Positions 1 through 9,002 are shown, counted from the first letter of the stretch. The stretch: 32,296 bases of DNA from Candidatus Kapaibacterium sp. (GCA_025363605.1 JANYDO010000172.1:1-32296); one strand, 5' to 3'. The notes: a model not told the origin generated them from the letters alone. Numbers and translations are program-made.

Positions 1-1
1 T

Positions 2-3000
2 GCCCAAACACCGCTCTGGTTGCGCTATCCAGCCATTTCGCCCGACGGCAAAACGATTGCCTTTTCGTACAAAGGTGATTTGTACGCTGTTCCCGCAAGC
101 GGCGGCGCAGCCCGCCAACTCACACAGCACGACGCATATGACGCAATGCCCGTCTGGTCGCCGGACAGCAAGACGATTGCCTTTGCGTCCGACCGTCATG
201 GAAATTTTGATGTGTTTCTTCTTCCCGCCGAAGGTGGCGTTGCCAAGCGGCTCACAGTCTTTTCGCGCAGTGAAACGCCGACAGGTTTCACGCCTGACGG
301 TAAAAACGTCGTGTTTGTGGCAAATCGTCAAGATAAACCGACAAATTCTCAGTTTCCAAGCGGTGTGCTGACGGAATTGTACAGCGTTTCGGTAAATGGC
401 GGTCAGCCGAAGCAAATCCTGACCACGCCTGCCCAAGATGCACATTGGGATAAGTCCGGCACACGGCTTTTGTACCATGACCGCAAGGGCTACGAAGACG
501 AACTTCGGAAGCACCAAACCTCATCCGTAGCGCGTGATGTCTGGATGTACGATGCGAAAGCCGGAACGCATACAAAGCTCACCAGTTCGGTAGTTGATGA
601 ACGCAGCCCTGTGTGGTCGCCGGATGAAACCGAAGTGTATTATTTGTCCGAGCAAAGCGGTTCTTTCAATGTTTGGAAATTCCCGGTAGCCACTCCCGGA
701 CAAACGACGCAAGTGACCACACACAGCAAACACCCTGTTCGTGCGCTTTCCATTGCTGCCGACGGAACGCTTTGCTATGCGTTTGATGGTGAAATCTACG
801 TGAAATCGCCCGCAGAAAAAGAATCGCGCAAAGTAGCGGTGAGCGTGGTAGGCGATGCGAAAGAAAACGACATGAAGTATCAGCAACTTACCACCGGAGC
901 CAGCGAATTTGCGGTCTCGCCGAATGGCAAAGAAATTGCGGTTGTCTTGCGCGGTGAGATTTTTGTTTCGTCCGTTGATTACGGCATTACGAAGCGCATC
1001 ACCAACACTCCCGAACAAGAACGCAGCGTGAGCTTTAGTCCCGACGGGCGCACCCTGCTCTATGCCGCAGAGCGCGGCTCTTCATGGAACGTCTATCAAA
1101 TGTCTATCGTGAAAGGTAAGGATGACGAACCATATTTTTACAAATCAACCCTTCTCAAAGAAGAACCTCTTGTAGCAACGCCCGCAGAGGAGTTCCAACC
1201 CAAATACTCTCCCGACGGCAAGGAAGTTGCGTACTTGGAAGAGCGGACGGTTCTGAAGGTGATTAACCTGCAAAGCAAGCAAACACGCCAGATTCTGGAC
1301 AGCACAAAAAACTACTCCTATGCCGACGGCGACCAATATTTTGCGTGGTCTCCCGACAGCAAGTATTTCCTCGTGCAGTTCTTGGACAAAGGGCGCTGGC
1401 GCGGTGAAGTCGGTTTGATAGACGCTCAGGGCAAAGGTCCTGTGAAAAATCTCACCCAAAGCGGTTACGACGACGGTGGCGCAGAATGGATTATGGACGG
1501 TAAAGCAATGCTTTGGCAAACTGACCGTTACGGCTTCAAAGGGCATGGCTCATGGGCTGCCGAGTCGGATGTCTATGCAATGTTCTTTACTCAAGATGCT
1601 TTTGACCGTTTCCGCCTGACGAAAGAAGAATACGAAGCCACAAAAGCAAAAGACGGCAAAAAGGACGAGAAAAAAGATGATAAGAAGGACGATAAAAACA
1701 GTGACAAAAAAGACGAGAAAAAAGATGACAAGCCTACGGTGAAGCCCGTCACTATTGAATTTGACGGCTTGGAAGACCGCACGGCACGTCTGACGATGCA
1801 CTCTTCACGCCTCGCTGATGCTGTTATGTCGCCCGACGGTGAGCGTCTGTACTACCTCGCCCGCTTTGAGCAAGGATTCGACCTCTGGGCAACACGTCCA
1901 CGTGACAAGGAAACAAAGCTCCTTGCCAAGCTAAATGCGCAGCAAGGCGCTGTGAAGCTCGTGCAGTCGAATGACGGCAAAAGCCTCTTTGTGCTTGCAA
2001 ACGGTATGATAATGAAAGTGGATACGGGCAGCGGTGCAACAAAGCCCGTCGCCTTCCGTGCAGAAATGAACCTGAACGCCAATGCGGAACGTGCGTACTT
2101 CTTTGACCATGCTTGGCGGCAAACGCTCAAAAAATTCTACGACCCGCAAATGCACAAAGTGGATTGGGCATTCTATCGCAAAGAATACGCAAAATTCCTT
2201 CCGCACGTGGCGAACGGCTACGATTTTGCCGATCTTCTTGGCGAAATGTTGGGCGAATTAAATGCTTCCCATACTGGCGGGCGCTATCGTCCGAAACCGA
2301 ACCCCGAACGCGACGACGAAACGGCTTCGCTCGGCGCACTCTACGATGATACTTTCGTGGGTGATGGCATCAAAATCGCCGAAGTGTTGGAAAAATCACC
2401 GCTTGCAAAAGCATCGTCGGATGTGAAGCCGGGCGTTATTATCGAAAAAATTGACGGCGAGACCATCACGCCCGCACAAGATTTCGCCGTGCTTCTGAAC
2501 CGCAAGGTGGACAAACCAACCGTTCTGGCACTCTTCGACCCCGCCAGCAAAAAGCGTTGGGAAGAAACCGTGAAGCCGATGTCGCTCCAAATGGAAAACG
2601 CGATGCTCTACGACCGCTGGGTGAAATCGCGCCGCGAACTCGTTGACAAACTCTCGAAAGGGCGTATTGGCTATGTTCACGTGCAGGGCATGAACGACCC
2701 CAGTTACCGTGTGGCATATTCCGACCTCTTCGGGCGGCACAACGATAAAGACGCAATCATCATTGATACCCGCTTCAATGGCGGCGGTAATTTGACCGAA
2801 ATTTTGACCACAACCCTAAGCGGCAAACGCTTTACCAAGCAAGCGCCGCGCGGCATGGCTATTGGTACGGAGCCAGAAGAACGCTGGGACAAAAAGTCGG
2901 CTGTGGTGATGGGCGAAGGAAATTATTCCGATGCGCATTGCTTCCCGTGTGCGTACAAAGCGCTCGGTATCGGCGAAACAGTCGGTATGCCTGTGGCAGG

Positions 3001-3217
3001 CACGTGTACTGCTGTGTGGTGGGAAACGCTTATGGACGGCGTGACGATATTCGGCATCCCAGAAGTCGGTATTATCAGCACGCTCGACCCAACGCGCTAT
3101 TTGGAAAACCGCCAGTTGGAGCCTGACCACCTGATAATGAACGACCCCGTTAGCTCCGCTAAAGGGCAAGATTTGCAAATCGAAAAAGCAGTGGAAGTGC
3201 TGCTGAAGCAGAAGTAA
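2..3217 (+). CDS. Tricorn-type S41 family protease, N-terminus cut by window edge
   Basis: The reading frame is already open at base 2, so the true start and probable signal peptide lie outside the window; a TTG at base 20 is only the first start-like codon. Numbering from base 20, residues about 1-520 carry repeated propeller motifs such as AISPDGKTIAF and VWSPDSKTIAF (PD40/WD40-like). A Lys/Asp low-complexity linker follows (about 534-574), then a second propeller part, a tricorn C1-like segment, a PDZ-like region (about 780-860) and an S41 core. The pair Ser750-His751 (NASHTGG) matches the tricorn Ser-His, DTRFNGGG is the S41 substrate strand, and Ser970 in NYSDAHCFP fits the nucleophile. 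Tricorn homologues degrade peptides; in this group they are usually exported. Length of more than 1,065 residues is normal for the family. A hairpin terminator ends the gene. Confidence 0.9.
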   Translation, partial: AQTPLWLRYPAISPDGKTIAFSYKGDLYAVPASGGAARQLTQHDAYDAMPVWSPDSKTIAFASDRHGNFDVFLLPAEGGVAKRLTVFSRSETPTGFTPDGKNVVFVANRQDKPTNSQFPSGVLTELYSVSVNGGQPKQILTTPAQDAHWDKSGTRLLYHDRKGYEDELRKHQTSSVARDVWMYDAKAGTHTKLTSSVVDERSPVWSPDETEVYYLSEQSGSFNVWKFPVATPGQTTQVTTHSKHPVRALSIAADGTLCYAFDGEIYVKSPAEKESRKVAVSVVGDAKENDMKYQQLTTGASEFAVSPNGKEIAVVLRGEIFVSSVDYGITKRITNTPEQERSVSFSPDGRTLLYAAERGSSWNVYQMSIVKGKDDEPYFYKSTLLKEEPLVATPAEEFQPKYSPDGKEVAYLEERTVLKVINLQSKQTRQILDSTKNYSYADGDQYFAWSPDSKYFLVQFLDKGRWRGEVGLIDAQGKGPVKNLTQSGYDDGGAEWIMDGKAMLWQTDRYGFKGHGSWAAESDVYAMFFTQDAFDRFRLTKEEYEATKAKDGKKDEKKDDKKDDKNSDKKDEKKDDKPTVKPVTIEFDGLEDRTARLTMHSSRLADAVMSPDGERLYYLARFEQGFDLWATRPRDKETKLLAKLNAQQGAVKLVQSNDGKSLFVLANGMIMKVDTGSGATKPVAFRAEMNLNANAERAYFFDHAWRQTLKKFYDPQMHKVDWAFYRKEYAKFLPHVANGYDFADLLGEMLGELNASHTGGRYRPKPNPERDDETASLGALYDDTFVGDGIKIAEVLEKSPLAKASSDVKPGVIIEKIDGETITPAQDFAVLLNRKVDKPTVLALFDPASKKRWEETVKPMSLQMENAMLYDRWVKSRRELVDKLSKGRIGYVHVQGMNDPSYRVAYSDLFGRHNDKDAIIIDTRFNGGGNLTEILTTTLSGKRFTKQAPRGMAIGTEPEERWDKKSAVVMGEGNYSDAHCFPCAYKALGIGETVGMPVAGTCTAVWWETLMDGVTIFGIPEVGIISTLDPTRYLENRQLEPDHLIMNDPVSSAKGQDLQIEKAVEVLLKQK

Positions 3218-3251
3218 AGAAACAAGCGCTGTCTGTGAGTTATGCAAAGGT

Positions 3252-3289
3252 AAAGCGGTCAGAAGAATCATTCTTTTGACCGCTTTTTT
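3252..3289 (+). terminator. Intrinsic terminator after the tricorn-type protease
   Basis: The arm AAAGCGGTCA at 3252-3261 pairs with TGACCGCTTT at 3277-3286, extended inward by AAGAA/TTCTT around a short TCA loop, and the 3' side runs into T6. It lies 34 bases after the stop codon at 3217. Confidence 0.88.
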
Positions 3290-3351
3290 ATGCAGCGCGT
3301 TTGCTATCAGTGGTCTTTTTGTGGAGTTTAGGTAAGGCAATTTCTCCCCGC

Positions 3352-3436
3352 GAACTTTTTGTTATGATTTTCCTACAAAACACGTATTTTGACCATCGAA
3401 AATAATTGTTGAACTTTTGTTCTGAACTTTTGTTCT
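3352..3436 (+). repeat. Tandem GAAC-TTTT-GTTC motif upstream of glycogen phosphorylase
   Basis: GAACTTTTGTTCT occurs twice head to tail at 3411-3423 and 3424-3436. Each unit is itself an inverted repeat (GAAC, TTTT, GTTC). A degenerate third copy, GAACTTTTTGTTA, lies at 3352-3364. The tandem pair ends 30 bases before the phosphorylase start codon, so it could be an operator or act in the 5' leader. The function is inferred only from position and symmetry. Confidence 0.45.
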
Positions 3437-3466
3437 GTTCTCACCATTTTACGGGAGCAACTGACT

Positions 3467-5953
3467 ATGGCTGCAAAAAAGAAGTCTATATTCTTCACCG
3501 ATGCACACGACCCCGAATCGTACTCGCTGCAAAATCAATTTGCCGAGAATATGGAATTTCGTCTTGCTAAAGACAAAACAAATTACACTCTCCGCGACGC
3601 CTACACTGCGCTTGCGCTCTCGGTGCGCGACCGCATGATGCGGAAGTGGCTGCGAACGCAGCAGCAATATGCTGACAAAGACGTAAAAAAAGTGTACTAC
3701 CTCTCGCTGGAGTTCCTCATGGGGCGGCTTCTGAGCAATACGCTTATCAATCTCAAGTATGAAAAAGAATTTACCGATCTGGCGAAAGAAATCGGTTTTA
3801 CCCAAGAGCAGCTCCGCGACAGCGAAAAAGACATGGGCTTGGGCAATGGTGGTTTGGGGCGGCTTGCGGCGTGTTTCTTGGATTCGATGGCGACGCTGGG
3901 TTTGCCCGCTTTTGGCTACGGTATTCGCTATGAGTATGGCATTTTTGACCAAGATATGGAAAAAGGTTATCAAATCGAACACCCCGACAACTGGCTTATC
4001 TACGGCTGTCCGTGGGAAATTATGCGTCCTGACCTGACGTACCGCATCAAATTCGGTGGCACGGTGATGACGGACATAGATATTCACGGTCGTCTGCGCT
4101 TCCAGTGGACAAATACGGATGATGTGCTGGCGGTGGCGTATGACATTCCGATTCCGGGTTACGGTAATAATACGGTGAATAACTTGCGGCTCTGGCAGGC
4201 AAAATCTACCGAAGATTTCAATTTTGAATACTTCAATAAAGGCGACTATGCCGCCGCCGTGAGCGATAAAACCACGTCGGAGACCATTTCCAAGGTGCTG
4301 TACCCGAATGATAACATTGACCCCGGCAAGGTTTTGCGCCTGAAGCAGCAGTATTTCTTCGTGTCGGCGACGCTGCAAGATATTATTCGCGCTTACAAGG
4401 TGAAGCACAACACCTTCAAAAAATTTCCTGAAAAGGTCGCTATTCAGCTCAACGACACGCACCCTTCCATTGCGATTCCTGAACTCATGCGGCTTCTCAT
4501 GGACGATGAGGGCTTAGAATGGGATGCAGCATGGGATATTACCGTGAAGACTTTTGCCTATACGAATCATACCGTCATGGCAGAAGCACTCGAAAAGTGG
4601 GATGTTGCCTTGCTTGAGTCTTTGCTTCCGCGCCACTTGAACATCATTTACGAAATCAATCATCGCTACTTAGAAAAAGCGCGTCAGTTCTATCCGAATC
4701 CCGCCGATGCGAAAAAAATTGCCGGAATGTCTATCATCGAAGAAGGCACTGCAAAGCGCGTTCGGATGGCGAATCTGGCAATTGCGGGCAGCCATTCGGT
4801 CAATGGCGTAGCGGCGCTGCATACGCACATTCTCAAGACCGATATTTTTGCGGATTTCTACCGCTTCGAGCCGGAAAAATTCAATAATAAAACTAACGGT
4901 ATCACGCAACGGCGCTGGCTCAAAGAGGCGAATCCGCATTTGTCCGAACTTATCACAGGTAAAATCGGGGACGGCTGGATAACAGATCTTTACAAACTGA
5001 AGGAAATTGAGAAATATAAGTCCGATACAACGTTTCATGCCGAATGGAACACGGCGAAACAGCAATGCAAGCACAATCTCATTCAGTACATTGAGTCCCG
5101 TTATTCTCTCAAAATCAATCCCGATTCGATGTTTGACTCGCAAGTCAAGCGTATGCACGAGTACAAACGGCAGTTGCTGAACGTGCTGCACGTTATCACG
5201 TTGTACAATCGCATCAAAGAAAATCCGAAGGCTGATTTTGTGCCGCGTACCGTCCTTTTTGCGGGAAAAGCCGCGCCCGGATACCACTTCGCAAAACTCG
5301 TCATCAAGCTCATCAATTCCGTCGCTGATATTGTCAACAACGACCCTGATGTGGGCGATAAGCTCAAATTACTTTTCTTGAAAAATTACTCAGTATCGCT
5401 TTCGGAAAAGATTATTCCCGCTTCTGATTTGTCCGAACAAATTTCAACGGCGGGATTTGAAGCATCGGGAACGGGAAATATGAAGTTCCAACTGAACGGC
5501 GCACTTACTATCGGCACGATGGACGGCGCAAACGTAGAGATACGCGAAGAAGTTGGCGATGATAATATTTTCATCTTTGGTCTGGAAACCGATGAAGTCA
5601 TTGACCTCAAGAAAAATGGCTACGACCCTTTCCAGTATTACCAAGCGAATCAAGACCTGAAGCAGGTTCTGGATATGATTCAGTATAATTTTTTCAACCG
5701 TTCGGAACCGGGTATTTTCAAACCGATTTTCGATTCTCTCGTCCATCAAGGCGATAAATACTGCCTTCTGGCGGATTATGCTTCTTACATTGAGGCGCAA
5801 GACCGTGTGGCAGCAGAATTTCTCAATCACAAATCATGGACGGAAAAGGCTATCGTCAACGTTGCCAACGTCGGTAAATTCTCCAGCGACCGTACTATCC
5901 ATGAGTACGCAGAGGAAATCTGGAACGTAAAGCCGGTAAAAATTGTTGATTAA
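3467..5953 (+). CDS. glgP: Glycogen/starch/alpha-glucan phosphorylase (GT35)
   Basis: This cytoplasmic, pyridoxal-phosphate-dependent enzyme phosphorolyses terminal alpha-1,4 glucosyl units of glycogen or maltodextrin to glucose-1-phosphate. The 828-residue length is typical of the family. The N-terminal half contains YYLSLEFLMGR and GNGGLGRLAACFLDS; later come QLNDTHPS and RMHEYKRQLLN. The PLP site is EASGTGNMK with Lys673 as the expected Schiff-base residue. The ATG at 3467 is supported by GGGAG about ten bases upstream. It stands alone between a terminator and a palindrome. The SusC/SusD cluster about 4 kb downstream makes a role in dietary or stored alpha-glucan use plausible. Glycogen and maltodextrin phosphorylases cannot be separated by eye. 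Confidence 0.96.
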   Translation: MAAKKKSIFFTDAHDPESYSLQNQFAENMEFRLAKDKTNYTLRDAYTALALSVRDRMMRKWLRTQQQYADKDVKKVYYLSLEFLMGRLLSNTLINLKYEKEFTDLAKEIGFTQEQLRDSEKDMGLGNGGLGRLAACFLDSMATLGLPAFGYGIRYEYGIFDQDMEKGYQIEHPDNWLIYGCPWEIMRPDLTYRIKFGGTVMTDIDIHGRLRFQWTNTDDVLAVAYDIPIPGYGNNTVNNLRLWQAKSTEDFNFEYFNKGDYAAAVSDKTTSETISKVLYPNDNIDPGKVLRLKQQYFFVSATLQDIIRAYKVKHNTFKKFPEKVAIQLNDTHPSIAIPELMRLLMDDEGLEWDAAWDITVKTFAYTNHTVMAEALEKWDVALLESLLPRHLNIIYEINHRYLEKARQFYPNPADAKKIAGMSIIEEGTAKRVRMANLAIAGSHSVNGVAALHTHILKTDIFADFYRFEPEKFNNKTNGITQRRWLKEANPHLSELITGKIGDGWITDLYKLKEIEKYKSDTTFHAEWNTAKQQCKHNLIQYIESRYSLKINPDSMFDSQVKRMHEYKRQLLNVLHVITLYNRIKENPKADFVPRTVLFAGKAAPGYHFAKLVIKLINSVADIVNNDPDVGDKLKLLFLKNYSVSLSEKIIPASDLSEQISTAGFEASGTGNMKFQLNGALTIGTMDGANVEIREEVGDDNIFIFGLETDEVIDLKKNGYDPFQYYQANQDLKQVLDMIQYNFFNRSEPGIFKPIFDSLVHQGDKYCLLADYASYIEAQDRVAAEFLNHKSWTEKAIVNVANVGKFSSDRTIHEYAEEIWNVKPVKIVD

Positions 5954-5985
5954 ATAGACTTTATTCCGAATAGACTTTTTCACTC

Positions 5986-6009
5986 AACAAGGCAGCATGC
6001 TGCCTTGTT
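5986..6009. repeat. Perfect 24-bp palindrome, GCATGC-centred family
   Basis: The sequence AACAAGGCAGCA with its exact reverse complement forms a 24-bp palindrome 32 bases after the phosphorylase stop. A sister copy differing by compensating bases on both arms occurs at 14613-14636. It can fold as a 3' hairpin but has no T-tract, so it is more like a dispersed REP-type element than a classical terminator. Confidence 0.7.
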
Positions 6010-6048
6010 CCAAAAGCCCCAAAACCTAATTTGGAATAACCTCTAATG

Positions 6049-6180
6049 AGGACTTTCGCAAAGAAAGTTTTTTTGCCATGAACAAGACATCTGAACAGAC
6101 AGAAGTGTCTGTTCTACAAAGACCAATAAGAGGTCTTTGTAGTGCAGACACTCTTGTCTGCGTCTTTTGCAAAACTCTTA
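6049..6180. mobile_element. MITE-like element, divergent copy with three internal hairpins
   Basis: The left end AGGACTTTCGCAAAG (6049-6063) equals the termini of the elements at 7810 and 18815, and the right end TTTTGCAAAACTCTTA (6165-6180) is a degenerate version of the opposite terminus. The core differs: three consecutive perfect hairpins at 6093-6114 (GAACAGACA/TGTCTGTTC), 6114-6142 (CTACAAAGACC/GGTCTTTGTAG) and 6144-6161 (GCAGACA/TGTCTGC). The right end stops 27 bases before the TPR gene start, so this element may supply its leader. The AGACA/TGTCT hairpins recur in the inverted repeat at 9301-9358. Confidence 0.55.
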
Positions 6181-6207
6181 TAAATGTCGCTTTACTTTTG
6201 AGACAAT

Positions 6208-7800
6208 ATGTTTGCTATGCAATCCTTACCATTTTCTTTTCGGCACCACGCTCTTCTATGCCACAGCTATTGGCGCTTGTGCTATTGCTGCTTGCTCTAT
6301 AGTTGTTTGTGCGTTCTCTGCTGTCTGCTGTTTGCCTCGCACAGCCAAGCACAGACCAACCCGCCTAATGTAGATTGGGCAAAGGTTCATACTACCACGA
6401 TGACCGCCATCAATGAACTGTACAATCTACGCTTTGCTGAAGCCGAGCAAAAGTGCAACGAAGTAATAGGTATGGCTCCGGGCGAGCCACGCGGGCATTT
6501 TTTCAAAGCAATGACATACTTCTATCGGTATCGCATCATGCAGAATAAAGCCGATTATCAGCGTTTTTTGCAGCTTGTGCAGAATACGATTTCTGTATCG
6601 GAAAATATTCTCAAGATAAACCCAAATGATTCTAAGGCTCTCTTCTACATCGGTGGTGGATATGGTTATCGCGGTCTTATTAGGGCTTTCGGTCCCGCGG
6701 AGGAGCGCACGAAGAATCTCATGCAAGCAATTTGGGACGGTAAAAAAGGGTATGATTATTTGAATGATGCCGTCAAGGCAGACCCGAACAATGCCGATGC
6801 ACAAATGGGTTTTGGTCTATTTAACTGTTTGATTTCATCCGCTCCCGCATTTATCAAGCCCGCAATAAAACTTGCCGGATTCACGACTGACCGCAATTTG
6901 GGAATGAAGCAATTAGAAAACGCTGCGGCTAATGGGGTGTACACACGTCCCGAAGCCGCATACTGGCTTTCGACCTTTTATGCCGAACAAGAAGAAACAT
7001 CCCCTAGAGCGCTCTGGCACTTGAAGAATCTTATCGGGCAATTCCCTGCGAACAATTGGTACAGAATCACCACCGCACAAATCTATCTGAACACCCTGCG
7101 CAAGCCTGATGAAGCCATTCCGTTCTTGCAGACGGTTATGACTCAAGCGACCGATAAAAATGCGCAAGCCCGCGCAATACTACTCACGGGTGCAGCCTCA
7201 CTCTACAAACTGAATTTTCCCGAAGCCGTGCAGTGGTTACAGAAGTGCGTGGCGCTTGGTACAGATTCTGGTGCGGTTCGTAATGCATTGTATTTGCAGG
7301 GCTTGATAAGTGAATTGGAGGGGAATCGTACGCAAGCAACGCAATACTATCAAAAATCACTGCCCTATAAAGCAAGCGAAGACCTGCTCAAAACGCCACT
7401 TACGGCTGACCAAGCGCTGCTGCGGCGTATTTCCTTAGGGTTTCGCGGGTCGGAATATCCCACGGTCATTCGCCTTGCTGACGAGCTTCTCAAAAAGCAG
7501 CAACTCAATGCTGATGTGCGCGGGCGGGCGCTGTTCCTGAGCGCACGGAGTTTTGCCGAGCAAAGCGACCACACCCAAGCAGAACAACGCTTGCTGCAAA
7601 CTGTCGCTCTCCAACCCGAAGAAGATAAGTCGCTTCTTCCGGCGGCGTATTATCGGCTTGGCGCATCGCAAGCGAAACTTGGCAAAAAGAATGAAGCAAA
7701 GCAGAATCTTGAAAGAGCGCTGTCCTTCAAAGATTATGACGAAGAAGACGCGCTGCGCCGCAGCGTGAACCGCGAGCTTGCACGGCTGAATAAGCAGTAG
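6208..7800 (+). CDS. Exported tetratricopeptide-repeat protein
   Basis: The predicted protein has 530 residues. An unusually Cys-rich hydrophobic segment (about residues 22-43) ends in ASHSQA before QTNPP, a plausible signal peptidase I site, so export is likely. Most of the rest is helical hairpin repeats: the central FNCLISSAPAFIKPAIKLAG region is followed by several TPR-like units, including PEAVQWLQKCVALG and AKQNLERALSFKDYD near the C-terminus. TPR proteins act as protein-protein scaffolds; no catalytic motif is visible. The start is uncertain: ATG at 6208 or 6217 would both work, with no clear ribosome binding site. The gene begins just after a repeat element and ends 9 bases before another one. 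Confidence 0.82.
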   Translation: MFAMQSLPFSFRHHALLCHSYWRLCYCCLLYSCLCVLCCLLFASHSQAQTNPPNVDWAKVHTTTMTAINELYNLRFAEAEQKCNEVIGMAPGEPRGHFFKAMTYFYRYRIMQNKADYQRFLQLVQNTISVSENILKINPNDSKALFYIGGGYGYRGLIRAFGPAEERTKNLMQAIWDGKKGYDYLNDAVKADPNNADAQMGFGLFNCLISSAPAFIKPAIKLAGFTTDRNLGMKQLENAAANGVYTRPEAAYWLSTFYAEQEETSPRALWHLKNLIGQFPANNWYRITTAQIYLNTLRKPDEAIPFLQTVMTQATDKNAQARAILLTGAASLYKLNFPEAVQWLQKCVALGTDSGAVRNALYLQGLISELEGNRTQATQYYQKSLPYKASEDLLKTPLTADQALLRRISLGFRGSEYPTVIRLADELLKKQQLNADVRGRALFLSARSFAEQSDHTQAEQRLLQTVALQPEEDKSLLPAAYYRLGASQAKLGKKNEAKQNLERALSFKDYDEEDALRRSVNRELARLNKQ

Positions 7801-7809
7801 TTTTCTTTG

Positions 7810-7922
7810 TAGGACTTTCGCAAAAGTGGAATGCGAACGGAAGTTCGCCACAGCCAACGCTCGTAAAATCTTGAAGAACGAACTTCCGTTCGTACTCCAA
7901 AATACCAGTTGCGAAAGTCCTA
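7810..7922. mobile_element. MITE-like palindromic element, copy with TA ends
   Basis: The outer inverted repeat is TAGGACTTTCGCAA at 7810-7823 and its exact complement TTGCGAAAGTCCTA at 7909-7922. Nested inside is GCGAACGGAAGTTC (7833-7846) facing GAACTTCCGTTCG (7880-7892). The whole is about 113 bp and non-coding. It fills the gap between the convergent TPR and receiver genes. Terminal TA on both sides resembles TA-target MITEs mobilised by IS630/Tc1-type transposases; no transposase is in the window. Confidence 0.72.
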
Positions 7923-7958
7923 CTTTGGAATTTCTCACCCGTTGTTACCCTGTGGCAA

Positions 7959-8330
7959 TTACCCTGCAGCAATCATCGTCCGAAAATCTTCCCCGAAAGT
8001 TTGTGGGTCAATGGGCTTGGCAACGCAGCCATCGAAGCCCATTTCGAGATAGCGCTCGCGTTCGCCACGCCGTACGAAAGAGGTAAGCGCGAAGACCAAC
8101 GTCTGTGGCTTTTGGGGTGCAGTTCGGATTTGATGCAGAACGTCCACACCGCTCATGCCTTGGGTAAGTACGATGTTCGAGAGCACCACATCCGCAGCAT
8201 GAGCACTAAGCCAGTCTAACGCCGAAGCTCCGGTTTCAAAATCATGCACCGCAAAGCCCGCTCTTTCTAGCAGCATGACGAAAAGTTTTCGAGTGATTCT
8301 ATCATCTTCAATAAGACAAACTGTTGACAT
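7959..8330 (-). CDS. Stand-alone receiver-domain protein with Asn at the phosphoacceptor site
   Basis: The 123-residue protein is one CheY-like receiver with no output domain. The acidic pair is present (LIEDD, Asp9-Asp10), the switch threonine is in ALTS (Thr83) and the conserved lysine is in AKPID (Lys105). The strand-3 position that should hold the phosphorylated Asp reads VVLSNIVL, with Asn52 encoded by AAC. Canonical two-component phosphorylation is therefore unlikely; atypical receivers work by binding partners or ligands. TAGGAG about five bases before the ATG is a strong ribosome binding site. No histidine kinase lies nearby. A sequencing error or recent mutation of a normal receiver cannot be excluded. 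Confidence 0.88.
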   Translation of the reverse strand: MSTVCLIEDDRITRKLFVMLLERAGFAVHDFETGASALDWLSAHAADVVLSNIVLTQGMSGVDVLHQIRTAPQKPQTLVFALTSFVRRGERERYLEMGFDGCVAKPIDPQTFGEDFRTMIAAG

Positions 8331-8480
8331 ATCGCTCCTACAAGCAAGTACAGAAACTATTGGACATAAATTTTTTTGCGTGAGACTCTATTTTACGAAA
8401 CTTCGACGGAATCGCAAAAAAATATCATTATTCTGCTAAAATTCTGGCTTTGCCCAACAGTCCATCTTTCACTACACCCC

Positions 8481-9002
8481 ATGAAATCAGGCTTCCGTAA
8501 ACGTCTTGCCATCATTGTTGCTACGGTACAGGCGCTTTTGCCCGTTACCCGAAGTGAATTGCTGTTTGTATTGGTTTTGCTGGGCGGCTTGACGGTCGGT
8601 TTTGCGCTCAAACAGTGGTCGTACAGCCCTCGTAATGAACGGGTGCGTAGCGATCTTTTCCGCATTGCGGACAGTCTTGCTGCCGTCGAAATGACGACAT
8701 TCACCGGCACAACGGCTGATGCTGAGCCTGCCCCAGCGCTTCGAGCCGCAGACACTGTTGTCAGAAAGCCACAACGCTTCCCTTTGCGCCCTAAGCCGGG
8801 CAAAATTACGTCCGGCACGATTCATCTTAGCTCTGCAACGGCGCAAGACCTGATGCGACTGCCGGGCGTGGGCGAAGCCACGGCGCAGAAAATACTTGAA
8901 GCCCGTGCAGAACAGCGTTTCAAACGGATAGAGGATGTCATGCGCGTCAAAGGCATTGGCAAGAAAAAGTTCGAGGCGATGAAAAAATTCCTCGAATTGT
9001 GA
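8481..9002 (+). CDS. ComEA-like helix-hairpin-helix protein with N-terminal membrane anchor
   Basis: Starting at the ATG at 8481 gives 173 residues. A basic N-terminus (KSGFRKR) precedes a hydrophobic stretch at about 26-42 (LLFVLVLLGGLTVG), which should anchor the protein in the inner membrane facing the periplasm. After a low-complexity linker the last ~60 residues form a tandem HhH domain with LMRLPGVGEATAQKILEAR and VKGIGKKKFEAMKKFL, the DNA-binding fold of ComEA. ComEA binds incoming DNA during natural transformation. The frame stays open upstream to 8376, but those residues lack family character. No other competence gene is in the window, so a competence role is an inference. Confidence 0.85.
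   Translation: MKSGFRKRLAIIVATVQALLPVTRSELLFVLVLLGGLTVGFALKQWSYSPRNERVRSDLFRIADSLAAVEMTTFTGTTADAEPAPALRAADTVVRKPQRFPLRPKPGKITSGTIHLSSATAQDLMRLPGVGEATAQKILEARAEQRFKRIEDVMRVKGIGKKKFEAMKKFLEL

Noticed and set aside
3449-4462. Minus-strand open frame of 337 codons
   Set aside because: Shadow of the glycogen phosphorylase gene.
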